Notes: a model not told the origin generated them from the letters alone. Counted from the stretch's first letter, positions 8,903 through 16,374 are shown. The stretch is DNA of 64,000 nt from Acidithiobacillus caldus ATCC 51756 (GCF_000175575.2 NZ_CP005986.1:1994615-2058614), one strand, 5' to 3'. Made by a program: numbers and translations.

Positions 8903-10744
8903 TCAGGCATCCAGCCAGCGCAGGAAGGCCTCGGGACCGAGGTAGCCCTCCTGCACCTTCTCCACCTGCCCGCTGGCATCCAGGCGGATGAAGGCAGGCG
9001 GACCGACCAGATGGAAGCGCTGCAAGAGCGCCTTGCTCGCGGCGGTGTCGGCGGTAACGTCCACCCGAATCAAGGCATCGCCCGCCAGCGCCCGGCGCAC
9101 CTTGGCATTGGCGAAGGTCACCTTGTCCATGCGCGCGCACTCGATGCACCACTGTGCCCAGTAGTCTATGAGTACCGGCTTGCCATGGGCAGCGGCCAAG
9201 GCGCTTTCCAGCTCCCTCGGGCTTTTGACGACGGTAAAGTGCAGCTCGGCGGTGCCCGCGGTCTGGACCGCGGAGGTCGACGCTGGCACAGCGGTGGCAG
9301 GCCTTCCCAAGGGCTCCAAGGGATCGCCGTGGCCGGTGAGGGCACCGTATCCAGCCAACAGGCCATAGGCCAGAAGGAGCACGGCGATACCTTTGCGCAG
9401 ATAGTGCCAGCCAGGGGCGGCGGACGGTATGGGCTCCAGCGCGTGGAGATACACGGCACAGACCACGGCCAGAGTGGCCCAGAGCAGCAGGCTGATGTCA
9501 CCGGGCAGTATGCGCGCCAGCAGCCAGATGGCCACGCCGAGCATGAGCACACCAAAAACGGCCTTGGTGGCATCCATCCAGGGACCGGCCCGAGGCAGCA
9601 GGTGTCCCGCCGAGGTACCGATGACCAGCAGCGGCAGCCCCATGCCGAGGCTCAGCACCAAAAGCGACAGGGCTCCCAGAAGCACATTGCCCGTTTGAGA
9701 GATGAACAACAGCCCACCTGCCAAGGGCGCGGCGACACAGGGCCCGACGATGAGGGCCGAGAGAACCCCCATGACGAAACTACCCACGAAGTGCCCGCCC
9801 CTTCCCACCGTCGATAGACGACTCTGAATGCTGCTGGGCATCTGCAATTCGTAAAAGCCGAACATGGATAGGGCCAGAAGCACAAAGATCGCGGCAAAGG
9901 CAGCCAGAACCCAAGGACTCTGAAAAAAGGCCTGAAAGTAGGCACCCGTCAACGCCGCAAGGACGCCCGCCAGCGTGTAGGTCAGGGCCATGCCCAGCAC
10001 GTAGGCAAGGGACAGGAAAAAAGCCCGCGCGCGACCGGGGTGATCCTTCTGACCGACGATGAGGGCCGAGAGGATGGGGATCATGGGAAAAACGCAGGGG
10101 GTAAAGGCAAGTCCCAGGCCCGACAGAAAGAAGAGCCCCAGCGTCAGCCAGAAACGATCCTGCAGATCACCGGCCAGCGCCCTAGCATTGCTTTGCGCCG
10201 TGGGGGCGACGCGCGTGGAGGGGACTGCGGAGCTTGCCGAGGCTGCGGTAGCGCTGGCCGTCGGCGCCGCTGTTGCCGCACCCAGGTCGACGTCGATGGT
10301 CTCGTGTTGCTCGGGATAACAGACGCCGGCATTGGCGCAGCCCTGGAAGGTGCTGCTCACCGCGATCACCGAGGGCAGAGGGCCATCGCTGGTGTAGTGG
10401 GCGACGACGGTATTCTTACCCTCCAGCACACGTACCTTACCAAAGGCAGGGTCATCCAGCTCCTTACCCGGGGGCAGATCGATCTTTTGCAGGTGCAGCG
10501 TATCCGGCGCGATGGACACGCGGATGCGATCGCGGTAGAGGTGATACCCCGGCGCCACGGTCCAGGTCAGTTCCAGGCGCCCGGGTCCGTCGGCCTTGGC
10601 CGCAAAGCGAAAAGCCTGATCCGGAGGCAGGAAAGCGGCACTGGCAAAGAGCGGGATCAGCAGCAGAATCAGAAGGAGCAGCATCCCAAGCCCGTTGTGC
10701 CAAAAGGCACGCTCTCCATCCGCCCGAGATGCCATTACGCTCAT
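8903..10744 (-). CDS. dsbD: Thiol:disulfide interchange protein DsbD
   Basis: About 613 residues of inner-membrane protein that carries electrons from cytoplasmic thioredoxin to periplasmic DsbC/DsbG-type isomerases. A signal sequence precedes the periplasmic alpha domain with a cysteine pair (GCANAGVCYPEQ, about 136 and 142). The eight-helix beta domain contains cysteines in TPCVFPMIP and VGPCVAAPL. The C-terminal thioredoxin-like gamma domain has WCIEC at about 532-536. I chose the ATG at 10744 for its AGGAGG site; a longer in-frame extension has none. It lies downstream of cutA and may supply reductant to the DsbG-like protein at 32887-33744. Confidence 0.95.
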   Translation of the reverse strand: MSVMASRADGERAFWHNGLGMLLLLILLLIPLFASAAFLPPDQAFRFAAKADGPGRLELTWTVAPGYHLYRDRIRVSIAPDTLHLQKIDLPPGKELDDPAFGKVRVLEGKNTVVAHYTSDGPLPSVIAVSSTFQGCANAGVCYPEQHETIDVDLGAATAAPTASATAASASSAVPSTRVAPTAQSNARALAGDLQDRFWLTLGLFFLSGLGLAFTPCVFPMIPILSALIVGQKDHPGRARAFFLSLAYVLGMALTYTLAGVLAALTGAYFQAFFQSPWVLAAFAAIFVLLALSMFGFYELQMPSSIQSRLSTVGRGGHFVGSFVMGVLSALIVGPCVAAPLAGGLLFISQTGNVLLGALSLLVLSLGMGLPLLVIGTSAGHLLPRAGPWMDATKAVFGVLMLGVAIWLLARILPGDISLLLWATLAVVCAVYLHALEPIPSAAPGWHYLRKGIAVLLLAYGLLAGYGALTGHGDPLEPLGRPATAVPASTSAVQTAGTAELHFTVVKSPRELESALAAAHGKPVLIDYWAQWCIECARMDKVTFANAKVRRALAGDALIRVDVTADTAASKALLQRFHLVGPPAFIRLDASGQVEKVQEGYLGPEAFLRWLDA

Positions 10745-10837
10745 TCTCCACCCCTCCTGGAACCTATTCTGGCGACTATGCACGATACCCGCCTCTGCAG
10801 CAAAATCCACGCCAGCGCCCGACGAGTCCGCCAGCGT

Positions 10838-11161
10838 TCAGTGCAAGGCATCCCCCAGCCAGCGGGCATAGGCACCTAGTGCCGCGTCCGCACGGAAAGC
10901 GAGGATCTCCGGCACCGCATAGGGGTGCAGGGCCAGCAGGGTCTGTTCCAACACGGCATAACGCTCGGCCTCGGTTTTTATGAGCAGAATCCGTTCGCGC
11001 TGCTCCTCACGCTCCCCTTTCCAGACGTAGATCGAAAGCCCGGCGGGAAGGCAGTGCACACAAGCGGCAAGCTTCTGCTCCAAGAGCGCTCCGGCGATCT
11101 CCCGCGCCAGGGTATCGGAATCCGGAATGCTGCACAGCACCAGAAGTATCGATTCAGCCAT
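10838..11161 (-). CDS. cutA: CutA-type divalent cation tolerance protein
   Basis: This 107-residue protein has the CutA1 fold pattern: an N-terminal strand LLVLCSIPD, the AACVHCLPAG turn, YVWKGE, and HPYAVPEILAF near the C-terminus. CutA proteins are small, very stable PII-like trimers associated with copper and other divalent metal tolerance. The start overlaps the end of the upstream GGDEF gene by eight bases. dsbD follows after about 93 bases. Confidence 0.93.
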   Translation of the reverse strand: MAESILLVLCSIPDSDTLAREIAGALLEQKLAACVHCLPAGLSIYVWKGEREEQRERILLIKTEAERYAVLEQTLLALHPYAVPEILAFRADAALGAYARWLGDALH

Positions 11162-12314
11162 GGATGTCTAGATCTCCCTCATCTCCAGAGAAGGACGACA
11201 CTGCGGCACCCTGTTTCGGCGGCAAGTCCTCGGCATTGGCAAAGCACCAACTGCACTCACGCCGTCCCTTGGACGCCTTGGCCTTGTAGAGCGCCATATC
11301 CGCAAGTCGCAAAAGTCGCTCCGCATCCTGAGCAGGATGGTCCACGGCAAGGGCAACTCCCATGCTGGCCCGCATCGACCACTGTCGATCTGCCAGGGCA
11401 AGGGGGCGTGCCAGTGCCGCCTCCAGGCGAGAGAGCACCTCTTCCGCATTGCGCTCGGCGCAACCGTGCAGCAAGAGCACAAATTCGTCACCACCATAGC
11501 GCGCCACGAAATTCTCCCGCCGCAGACTGGCACAGAGGCGCTCCGCCAGAGCACGCAACATGGCGTCTCCGGCTTGGTGCCCCAACTCGTCGTTGATGGC
11601 CTTGAAGTCGTCCAGATCCAGCATCACCACAGCCGTGCGCCCCGCCCCATCGAGCGCCCTCGGCGTCACCAGCACACGTTGCAAGGCGCGCCGATTGGGA
11701 AGATCCGTCAGGGGATCCCGCTCGGCCACCTGCCGCAGTTGCCGGTGTAGGTCCTGGGTCCGCCGCTGCGCCTCCCACAGATCGAGACTATCGGCCATGA
11801 AGCGGGCAAGAATGGTGGCGGCCAGCTCCAACTCGGCGGGCGGCAGATCCCGGGTTCCGGCGAGCACCAGCACTCCCCAGGCAGTCCCCTGCCTTTCCAT
11901 GGGCGCGGCAGCCAGCCAGCGAATACCGATCCTCGCCAGAGTCTCGCGCCAGCCTGCGAGATTTGGGTGCTGCAGGTACTCGCTACGCGGGTAATCCGCC
12001 ACCACCAGGGTGCGGCCTTCATGCAGGGCGCGTACCGACACACTGCGGGCATGGGGATGATCCGGCGCAAAGAATACGCGGACGTCGCTCAGGATATGCT
12101 CGCGGAATGGCCCACCTGCAGCCACCGGCCGCAGGACACCATCGGCGTCAGCGCGCCCCACGGCTACGCTGTGCAGGAGCGGGTTTCCCTCCAGACAGTT
12201 GGCCATGCGCCCAAGCAGATCCAGATCGGTCGATTCCGCAAAACGCTCCGGTTCGGCAAAGGGAACACGGCTGACGCACGAAAAGGTTCCCAACCACGCC
12301 CGCAGATCATTCAC
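11154..12314 (-). CDS. GAF-GGDEF protein, probable diguanylate cyclase
   Basis: About 386 residues of cytoplasmic protein with an N-terminal GAF-like sensor half (roughly residues 25-180) and a C-terminal GGDEF domain with the active motif ARYGGDEFVLLLHG. It should make cyclic di-GMP. The inhibitory I-site just upstream, normally RxxD, reads RREN here, so product inhibition may be weak. No EAL domain follows. I chose the GTG at 12314 because AAAGGAG lies about eight bases before it; an in-frame TTG at 12350 gives 12 more residues. Its stop overlaps cutA, so a GGDEF-cutA-dsbD operon is likely. Confidence 0.9.
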   Translation of the reverse strand: MNDLRAWLGTFSCVSRVPFAEPERFAESTDLDLLGRMANCLEGNPLLHSVAVGRADADGVLRPVAAGGPFREHILSDVRVFFAPDHPHARSVSVRALHEGRTLVVADYPRSEYLQHPNLAGWRETLARIGIRWLAAAPMERQGTAWGVLVLAGTRDLPPAELELAATILARFMADSLDLWEAQRRTQDLHRQLRQVAERDPLTDLPNRRALQRVLVTPRALDGAGRTAVVMLDLDDFKAINDELGHQAGDAMLRALAERLCASLRRENFVARYGGDEFVLLLHGCAERNAEEVLSRLEAALARPLALADRQWSMRASMGVALAVDHPAQDAERLLRLADMALYKAKASKGRRECSWCFANAEDLPPKQGAAVSSFSGDEGDLDIHG

Positions 12315-12431
12315 CCAGTACGCTCCTTTTTGCTCCCTCTCGGGCCTCAAACCGGGTATTCCGCTGGCGCGACCGCCAACGTACCGTGCTTGAGCCTAGT
12401 GGCGCACCGTCAAGGTGGCAAGCGCCGGGAC

Positions 12432-12460
12432 AGAAAAAGGGATGCCCACAGGCATCCCTT
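12432..12460 (-). terminator. Rho-independent terminator after the HiPIP gene
   Basis: A perfect 10-bp stem (12437-12446 with 12451-12460) closes a 4-base loop. Read on the minus strand it runs into a short T tract (TTTTTCT). It lies 30 bases beyond the HiPIP stop and ends the DUF3034-globin-HiPIP transcript before the GGDEF gene. Confidence 0.87.
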
Positions 12461-12489
12461 CTTCGCGGCAAAATGGATGAAATCTTGTC

Positions 12490-12777
12490 TCAGCTGCCCA
12501 TGGGCGTGTAGGCGTAGCAGTAGCCGTGAGGGCTGATCTTGCCGGCCACCACCTTACAGGTGCCATCGGCCGTCGGCTTTGGCCCTGGGACGAAATGGGC
12601 GCAGTTGCTGCACATATCTTTGCCCTCGGGCTTGTCCTGGTAGCTCACGGAGGCCTTGCTCTGCAAGTCGCTGTCGGAGGCATCGGCGCGCGCGGTAAAG
12701 ACCAGAGGAGCGACGACAGCAACGGCGCTGATCTTGGCCGCGGACTTCAACCATTCACGACGGGATACGGATTTCAT
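12490..12777 (-). CDS. Tat-exported high-potential iron-sulfur protein (HiPIP)
   Basis: This 95-residue protein has a twin-arginine signal (SRREWLK, Arg6-Arg7, then a hydrophobic stretch ending near TARADA). The mature HiPIP domain has four cluster cysteines at 56, 59, 74 and 87 (CSNC, GTCKV, GYCYAY). HiPIPs carry one electron on a [4Fe-4S] cluster in the periplasm. In Acidithiobacillus such proteins (Iro/Hip) are linked to iron or sulfur respiration. AAGGAG precedes the ATG. It follows the globin gene after 138 bases with a terminator between, so it may also have its own promoter. Whether it is orthologous to iro or to hip cannot be settled here. Confidence 0.93.
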   Translation of the reverse strand: MKSVSRREWLKSAAKISAVAVVAPLVFTARADASDSDLQSKASVSYQDKPEGKDMCSNCAHFVPGPKPTADGTCKVVAGKISPHGYCYAYTPMGS

Positions 12778-12842
12778 GGCTATCTCCTTGCGGGTGTGTG
12801 GAAGAACACCAGTTACTACGCGGTGGCGCACATCGTGGATGC

Positions 12843-12866
12843 AAAAAAGAGGGCGCGAGGCCCTCT
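12843..12866 (-). terminator. Terminator between the globin and HiPIP genes
   Basis: A 7-bp stem AGAGGGC/GCCCTCT with a 5-base loop is followed on the minus strand by six T residues (12843-12848). It sits about 50 bases after the globin stop and about 65 before the HiPIP start, so it would end or attenuate the upstream transcript within the cluster. Confidence 0.8.
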
Positions 12867-12915
12867 GAAAACCCAAAATCAGCTCTGGGTGAGGAGGAGT
12901 TGCGTTCCGACTTCC

Positions 12916-13386
12916 TTAACCCAGCGGTCCATTGGCCGTGACGATCTCTGGCTCCATGGGAGCGAGGAGGGACAGCAGATAGTTCTGGGCGCCGATGGGA
13001 ATGCGGTGGGCGTCCATGGCATCGATCATGTCTTGCGCCAGGTAATTGAAGGCCGCCGTGGTAACCTGCAAGTGCTTGTGCGCCTCGACCATGGATTGAC
13101 CCGTATATTTGCAGGGACCACCCACAGCCATGCACACCTGCTGCACCAATTCGTACTTCAGGTGCGGAATATTGGTGTGGGCGAAGTAGTAGTTGATGTG
13201 CGGATCGTTGGCGACGTTGTCCACAAAGGTGTTGATCAAGGCGGTAATGCCGGCCTTGCCGCCAAACTGATCGTAGTAGTTCTGCGCCTGCGCCTGTCCG
13301 CTGTACAGAACACCGAACGCACTCAAACTCAAGGCCAGAATACCGCCCTGAAGCCAGCGTGCGGGCCGAAAGTGCTGCATTGTCAT
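12916..13386 (-). CDS. Exported group 1 truncated hemoglobin
   Basis: This 156-residue protein has a Sec signal peptide (WLQGGILALSLSAFGVLYSG, cleavage probably after AQA near residue 34) followed by a 2-over-2 globin domain. Family marks are FGGKAGI, the GGPCKYTG loop between helices E and F, and the proximal His103 in MVEAHKHL. By-eye alignment with mycobacterial HbN puts Val55 at B10 and Leu at E11, where Tyr and Gln normally bind ligand, so the distal pocket looks apolar. Export of this family is unusual. GGAGG precedes the ATG at 13386. It lies 41 bases after the DUF3034 gene, probably in one operon. Its role (NO, oxygen or electron transfer) is unknown. Confidence 0.9.
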   Translation of the reverse strand: MTMQHFRPARWLQGGILALSLSAFGVLYSGQAQAQNYYDQFGGKAGITALINTFVDNVANDPHINYYFAHTNIPHLKYELVQQVCMAVGGPCKYTGQSMVEAHKHLQVTTAAFNYLAQDMIDAMDAHRIPIGAQNYLLSLLAPMEPEIVTANGPLG

Positions 13387-13427
13387 GATGACCTCCATCA
13401 ATGGATAAAGGGACTGAACCGCGCCTC

Positions 13428-14525
13428 TTAGAAACTCGTGGTCAAGGAGAGATACAGACCGCTCTGGTTCTTCTCCGTGGCAATGGTCCCGAGGTTGACA
13501 TAAGCCGCCGTCAAGGAGAGCGCCTTGTAGGGGAACCAGGCCACATAGACATCCTTCCAGGCGCTGGTCTTGGATACCGCGTCGCCCACCGCCCCAAAGT
13601 TAAGCCCTTTGTACGGTCCCGAAGCGGGCACGAAACCCGACGGAGCAATCAACTGATTCTGGGGCATACTGCGATACTCCGCACCCAGTACGACGTGGCG
13701 ATTGAGGAATATCCCGACCGAGGCTGCCGGCTCTACGGAGTAACCCATTCCGTTGACACCGCCAAACCCCAGCAGACCCTGCTGATTGGCATTGGTGACA
13801 TCGATGTTGACGTTAGCAAGGGTCGTGAGGCCGAACAGACCATCCAGCCAGACCTTGGTGGCGGAAACGTAGTAGCTCACGCCATTACGCTTGACACCGA
13901 GGGTCGCGGCGAGGTTCTTGGGCATCTCGTTGTGGTGGAAATCCACCCCCACAGACACCTCTGGCTCCCACCAGTTCTGGTCATACACGATGTTGCCAAA
14001 GAGACGTACCTTCAGGCCCACGATATCTTGGTTCAGTTGGTAGTTGTCACCAAAAAATTGTGGCCCTGAAAGGCCCAACCCATTTGGTCCTGACGCCGTG
14101 TAAGGTGCGCCGTATGGAACCGGACCACCCGTTGCAGTTTCAAGTATGCGCTGGTCCAAGACTTGCCCGGTGCTACCGAGGCTAAAACTCTGGCGGGCGA
14201 AAGATAACTCAATCCGATTGAAAATGCCCAGCGAGGCACCGTAGGCGTCCATGTTGTAGTTGTTCAGCAGAACGTGGGAATAGAAAGCCGTGGCGCCGAT
14301 CTGCTGGTTGGTGCCATAGCCCGAGATGACCGCCCAGGGATTGATACCGCCACCGGCCGCACCATCCACCGCCGTCACCGCACCCGTGCCCAGAATCCGA
14401 CCCTGACCGAAAAGACTGGCAGCACCAATGGCGCCGTGTGCCGCGAAGGGAAGACTCAGCCCAAGCGCGCAGGTAATCGCCGCAAGTCGACAATGGCGCA
14501 CCCATTTTCTTTTAGGAATATTCAC
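13428..14525 (-). CDS. DUF3034 family outer-membrane beta-barrel protein
   Basis: This 365-residue protein has a signal peptide (cleavage near AAHGA, residue 31) and repeated amphipathic strands ending in a C-terminal phenylalanine (LSLTTSF), the outer-membrane barrel signature. Near the N-terminus AVDGAAGGGINPWAVISGYGT, then IELSFARQ further on, match what I know of the DUF3034 family. The family has no established function; a porin or an anchor for periplasmic partners is possible. Translation starts at a GTG preceded by GAGGAGG. It is the first gene of the cluster with the exported globin and HiPIP and sits behind a sigma-54-like promoter. Confidence 0.88.
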   Translation of the reverse strand: MNIPKRKWVRHCRLAAITCALGLSLPFAAHGAIGAASLFGQGRILGTGAVTAVDGAAGGGINPWAVISGYGTNQQIGATAFYSHVLLNNYNMDAYGASLGIFNRIELSFARQSFSLGSTGQVLDQRILETATGGPVPYGAPYTASGPNGLGLSGPQFFGDNYQLNQDIVGLKVRLFGNIVYDQNWWEPEVSVGVDFHHNEMPKNLAATLGVKRNGVSYYVSATKVWLDGLFGLTTLANVNIDVTNANQQGLLGFGGVNGMGYSVEPAASVGIFLNRHVVLGAEYRSMPQNQLIAPSGFVPASGPYKGLNFGAVGDAVSKTSAWKDVYVAWFPYKALSLTAAYVNLGTIATEKNQSGLYLSLTTSF

Positions 14526-14582
14526 GATGACCTCCTCATGGGTTGAAGTTCAGGAACAGCAAATGCTGCTCTACCCACCGTC

Positions 14583-14598
14583 AGCAATAGTCATTCCA
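14583..14598 (-). promoter_or_regulatory. Candidate sigma-54 (-24/-12) promoter of the DUF3034 operon
   Basis: On the minus strand the sequence TGGAATGACTATTGCT fits TGGCAYG-N4-TTGCW with the required GG-N10-GC spacing and two mismatches. The predicted transcript start is about 47 bases before the GTG of the DUF3034 gene. An IHF-type site and three dyads lie upstream at the usual positions for such promoters. Assigned by pattern only. Confidence 0.62.
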
Positions 14599-14647
14599 CG
14601 CCATGAAACAGAATCTCGAGACCACCCCAACATTCGCAAACAACTTT

Positions 14648-14660
14648 CAATACATTGATT
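14648..14660 (-). promoter_or_regulatory. Perfect-consensus IHF site
   Basis: The minus strand reads AATCAATGTATTG, which matches the IHF consensus WATCAANNNNTTR at every position and is flanked by an A/T tract (14659-14690). It lies between the candidate sigma-54 promoter and the enhancer dyads, where DNA bending is normally needed. Confidence 0.65.
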
Positions 14661-14704
14661 TTTTTATTATTTATTTTAAGGTTGACTGGTTGGCTCTGCA
14701 TTAT

Positions 14705-14749
14705 TTTGTCATGACAAACACCGCGGTCATGACTATCTCGGTCATGACC
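14705..14749. promoter_or_regulatory. Three GTCATGAC dyads, candidate enhancer
   Basis: GTCATGAC occurs three times, at 14708-14715, 14726-14733 and 14741-14748. The first extends to a perfect 14-bp palindrome TTTGTCATGACAAA and the third to GGTCATGACC. Centres are 18 and 15 bp apart. They are about 135-175 bases upstream of the predicted start of the DUF3034 operon, typical for activators of sigma-54. No regulator gene is adjacent. Confidence 0.6.
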
Positions 14750-14839
14750 CAAATACGCCATCGCAGATATTTTCCTACGAAGCCCGTCGACGACACCCAG
14801 ATGCCCAGCGCGCCGCCGCGGGTTCCGGTTGCCAAGGTC

Positions 14840-14865
14840 TGCATAAGTTCACAAACCTTTGGCAC
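14840..14865 (+). repeat. Left inverted repeat of the IS
   Basis: This 26-base end begins TGCATAAGTTCAC and finishes CCTTTGGCAC. It pairs with the right end with a few mismatches and one extra base. Confidence 0.75.
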
Positions 14866-14888
14866 TTCTTTGGCGAGGGAGGAGTGCC

Positions 14889-15864
14889 ATGCAGGTTCAA
14901 CATGTCGGGTACCGGATCCGAGGGTTTTACCGGGTAGCGGGCTTGGGGCATCGTTGGGAGATGACTCCGAAAGATGCGCAAGAGCGACTCAGAATTGTAC
15001 AGTTCTGGGACAAACACGGTTTGGTGGCCGCCTGCGATGCCTTTGGGGTGTCCCGAAGGACGCTCTATCGGTGGCGAGCGGCCTTGAAGGCCGAAGGCGG
15101 CAATCCCGCCGCCCTGGCCAGCCAGTCCAGCGCGCCCAAACGCCGACGCAGGCCCAAGACCGACCCCAGGCTGGTAGCGGAAATTCGGCGGCTACGTACC
15201 CTTCACCCCAATCTCGGCAAGGACAAGCTGCACGTCCTGCTGCGCCCCTGGTGTGCGGAGAAGGGTATCGCGCTGCCATCGGTGTCCACCCTCGGCAGAA
15301 TCATCGCCCGTGCACCGGATAAAATGCGCCACAGCCCCGCGCGCCTCGATGCCCGTGGTCGCGCCAAGCCTGTGCGGCGTTCTCGCAAGCCGCGCAAGCC
15401 CAAGGGGGTGGCCACCACTGCCTTGCAGTGCCTGGCGGTGGACACTATCGAGCGGGTTCGCGACGGGCTGAAACGCTACCTCGTCACCTTCATCGACCCA
15501 GCCAGCGCCTTTGCCTTGGCCGTCGCTTTACCCAGCAAAGCCACACGCCACACCCAGGCGGCCCTCGCCGCCGTCCCAAACCCTCACGGAACAGCAGATC
15601 GCCCGTTGGTATACCTACCCCAAGACCCCAAAAATGAATGCCCATGCCGAACGCTTCAATCGCACCATCCAGGAATCCTTCGTCGACTACCACGAAGACC
15701 TGCTCTTCACCGACCTCGCCCGCTTCAACCAAAAACTCGCCGAGTGGCTCGTCTTCTACAACGCCGAACGACCACACCATCGACTCGGCCAACAACCACC
15801 GCTATCCTTCCTCCTGCAACATCAGCCCCAGTGCCAAAGGTGGTGGACGCATACAAGGCGTTGA
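14889..15864 (+). pseudogene. Transposase (rve/IS481-like), internally deleted and frameshifted
   Basis: The first part reads from MQVQHVGYRIRG or from MTPKDAQERLRIVQFW (ATG 14961) through a helix-turn-helix (AACDAFGVSRRTLYRW) into the integrase core with the first catalytic Asp (CLAVDTIERV). Around 15570 the frame breaks. The C-terminal part continues one frame over (TEQQIARWYTYPKTPKMNA), with the catalytic Glu in NAHAERFNRTIQE and the usual ending FYNAERPHHRLG. The stretch that should carry the second Asp is missing, so this is a deletion rather than a single-base error. GGAGG precedes the first ATG. Confidence 0.85.
15831..15855 (-). repeat. Right inverted repeat of the IS
   Basis: Read inward on the minus strand this end begins TGTATGCGTCCACCA and finishes CCTTTGGCAC, mirroring the left end. 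It overlaps the last codons of the transposase remnant. Confidence 0.75.
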
Positions 15865-16374
15865 CAAAAATCGCATCCAGACATAGCCTTTCCAACGGCG
15901 ATGAGGTCCGCCTGGAACCGCCTTCGTGGCTAATGACTTCTACCGAATCCGCCAAAGCGGAAGGTAGAGGGTTCAAATGCGATGCAAGGGGGTGTTGTGG
16001 CCAAGGTGACGTTCATGCGGGTGACTTCCGTCGCTGCAACATTTTTCTACCCCCGGCAAGCACCGCATTTTCGAAGCCGTCCTGTACCCTACGCTTCCCG
16101 GCTTTCGGGAGCGTGCCCAGGGCGCGCGAACAGCCCCGTATCGTCTCCCGCTGGCATGGTGATTTTCGCTGCACCATACCCGGTGAGCAGGACAGTGTGC
16201 TCTTCCCCGTGCTTCGCACCCTTGCACCGCAGCGTTGCTGCGCCGCCGCTGCTGCCGAACCACAGCCACCCCCTCTGCGCAATGGTGCAAAGCATTCCTG
16301 TCCAAGATCTGGACGCCTTGTCGTCGCCCCCAGGCTGCGGGTATTTTTCTGTCGTGATACGAGGAGAATGATAC
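15865..16374. other. Gene-free stretch between the IS and crcB
   Basis: I see no convincing gene here; the open frames lack ribosome sites and family similarity. A strong two-part hairpin lies at 15939-15968 (TCTACC/GGTAGA outside, TCCGC/GCGGA inside, CAAA loop) without a T tract. A TTGACA at 15861-15866 has no good partner box. I looked for a fluoride riboswitch ahead of crcB and did not find its conserved segments. Confidence 0.6.

Larger units (their letters stand above)
14840..15855 (+). mobile_element. Decayed IS481-like insertion sequence
   Basis: A 1016-bp element is bounded by imperfect inverted repeats of 25-26 bp, both containing CCTTTGGCAC on the inner side and starting TGCAT or TGTAT at the outer tip. 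It holds one broken integrase-type transposase. The internal deletion removes the middle of the catalytic domain, so it cannot move on its own. No convincing target duplication is visible; AGGTC against AGGCG at the edges is at best imperfect. It lies upstream of the DUF3034 regulatory region. Confidence 0.82.

Noticed and set aside
10040-10879. Open frame opposite dsbD
   Set aside because: The composition is that of a shadow frame and dsbD on the other strand is unambiguous.
15961-15990. GGTTCAAAT resembling a tRNA T loop
   Set aside because: The flanks do not pair as a T stem and no acceptor or anticodon arm can be built around it.
15973-16305. 110-codon minus-strand frame in the gene-free stretch
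   Set aside because: It has no ribosome site, a Cys/His/Arg-rich composition typical of noncoding frames, and no similarity I recognise.
16100-16374. Fluoride (crcB-type) riboswitch ahead of crcB
   Set aside because: I looked for the conserved GGNGATGG-type opening and the TGATG-CTCCT-type ending and found neither in order.
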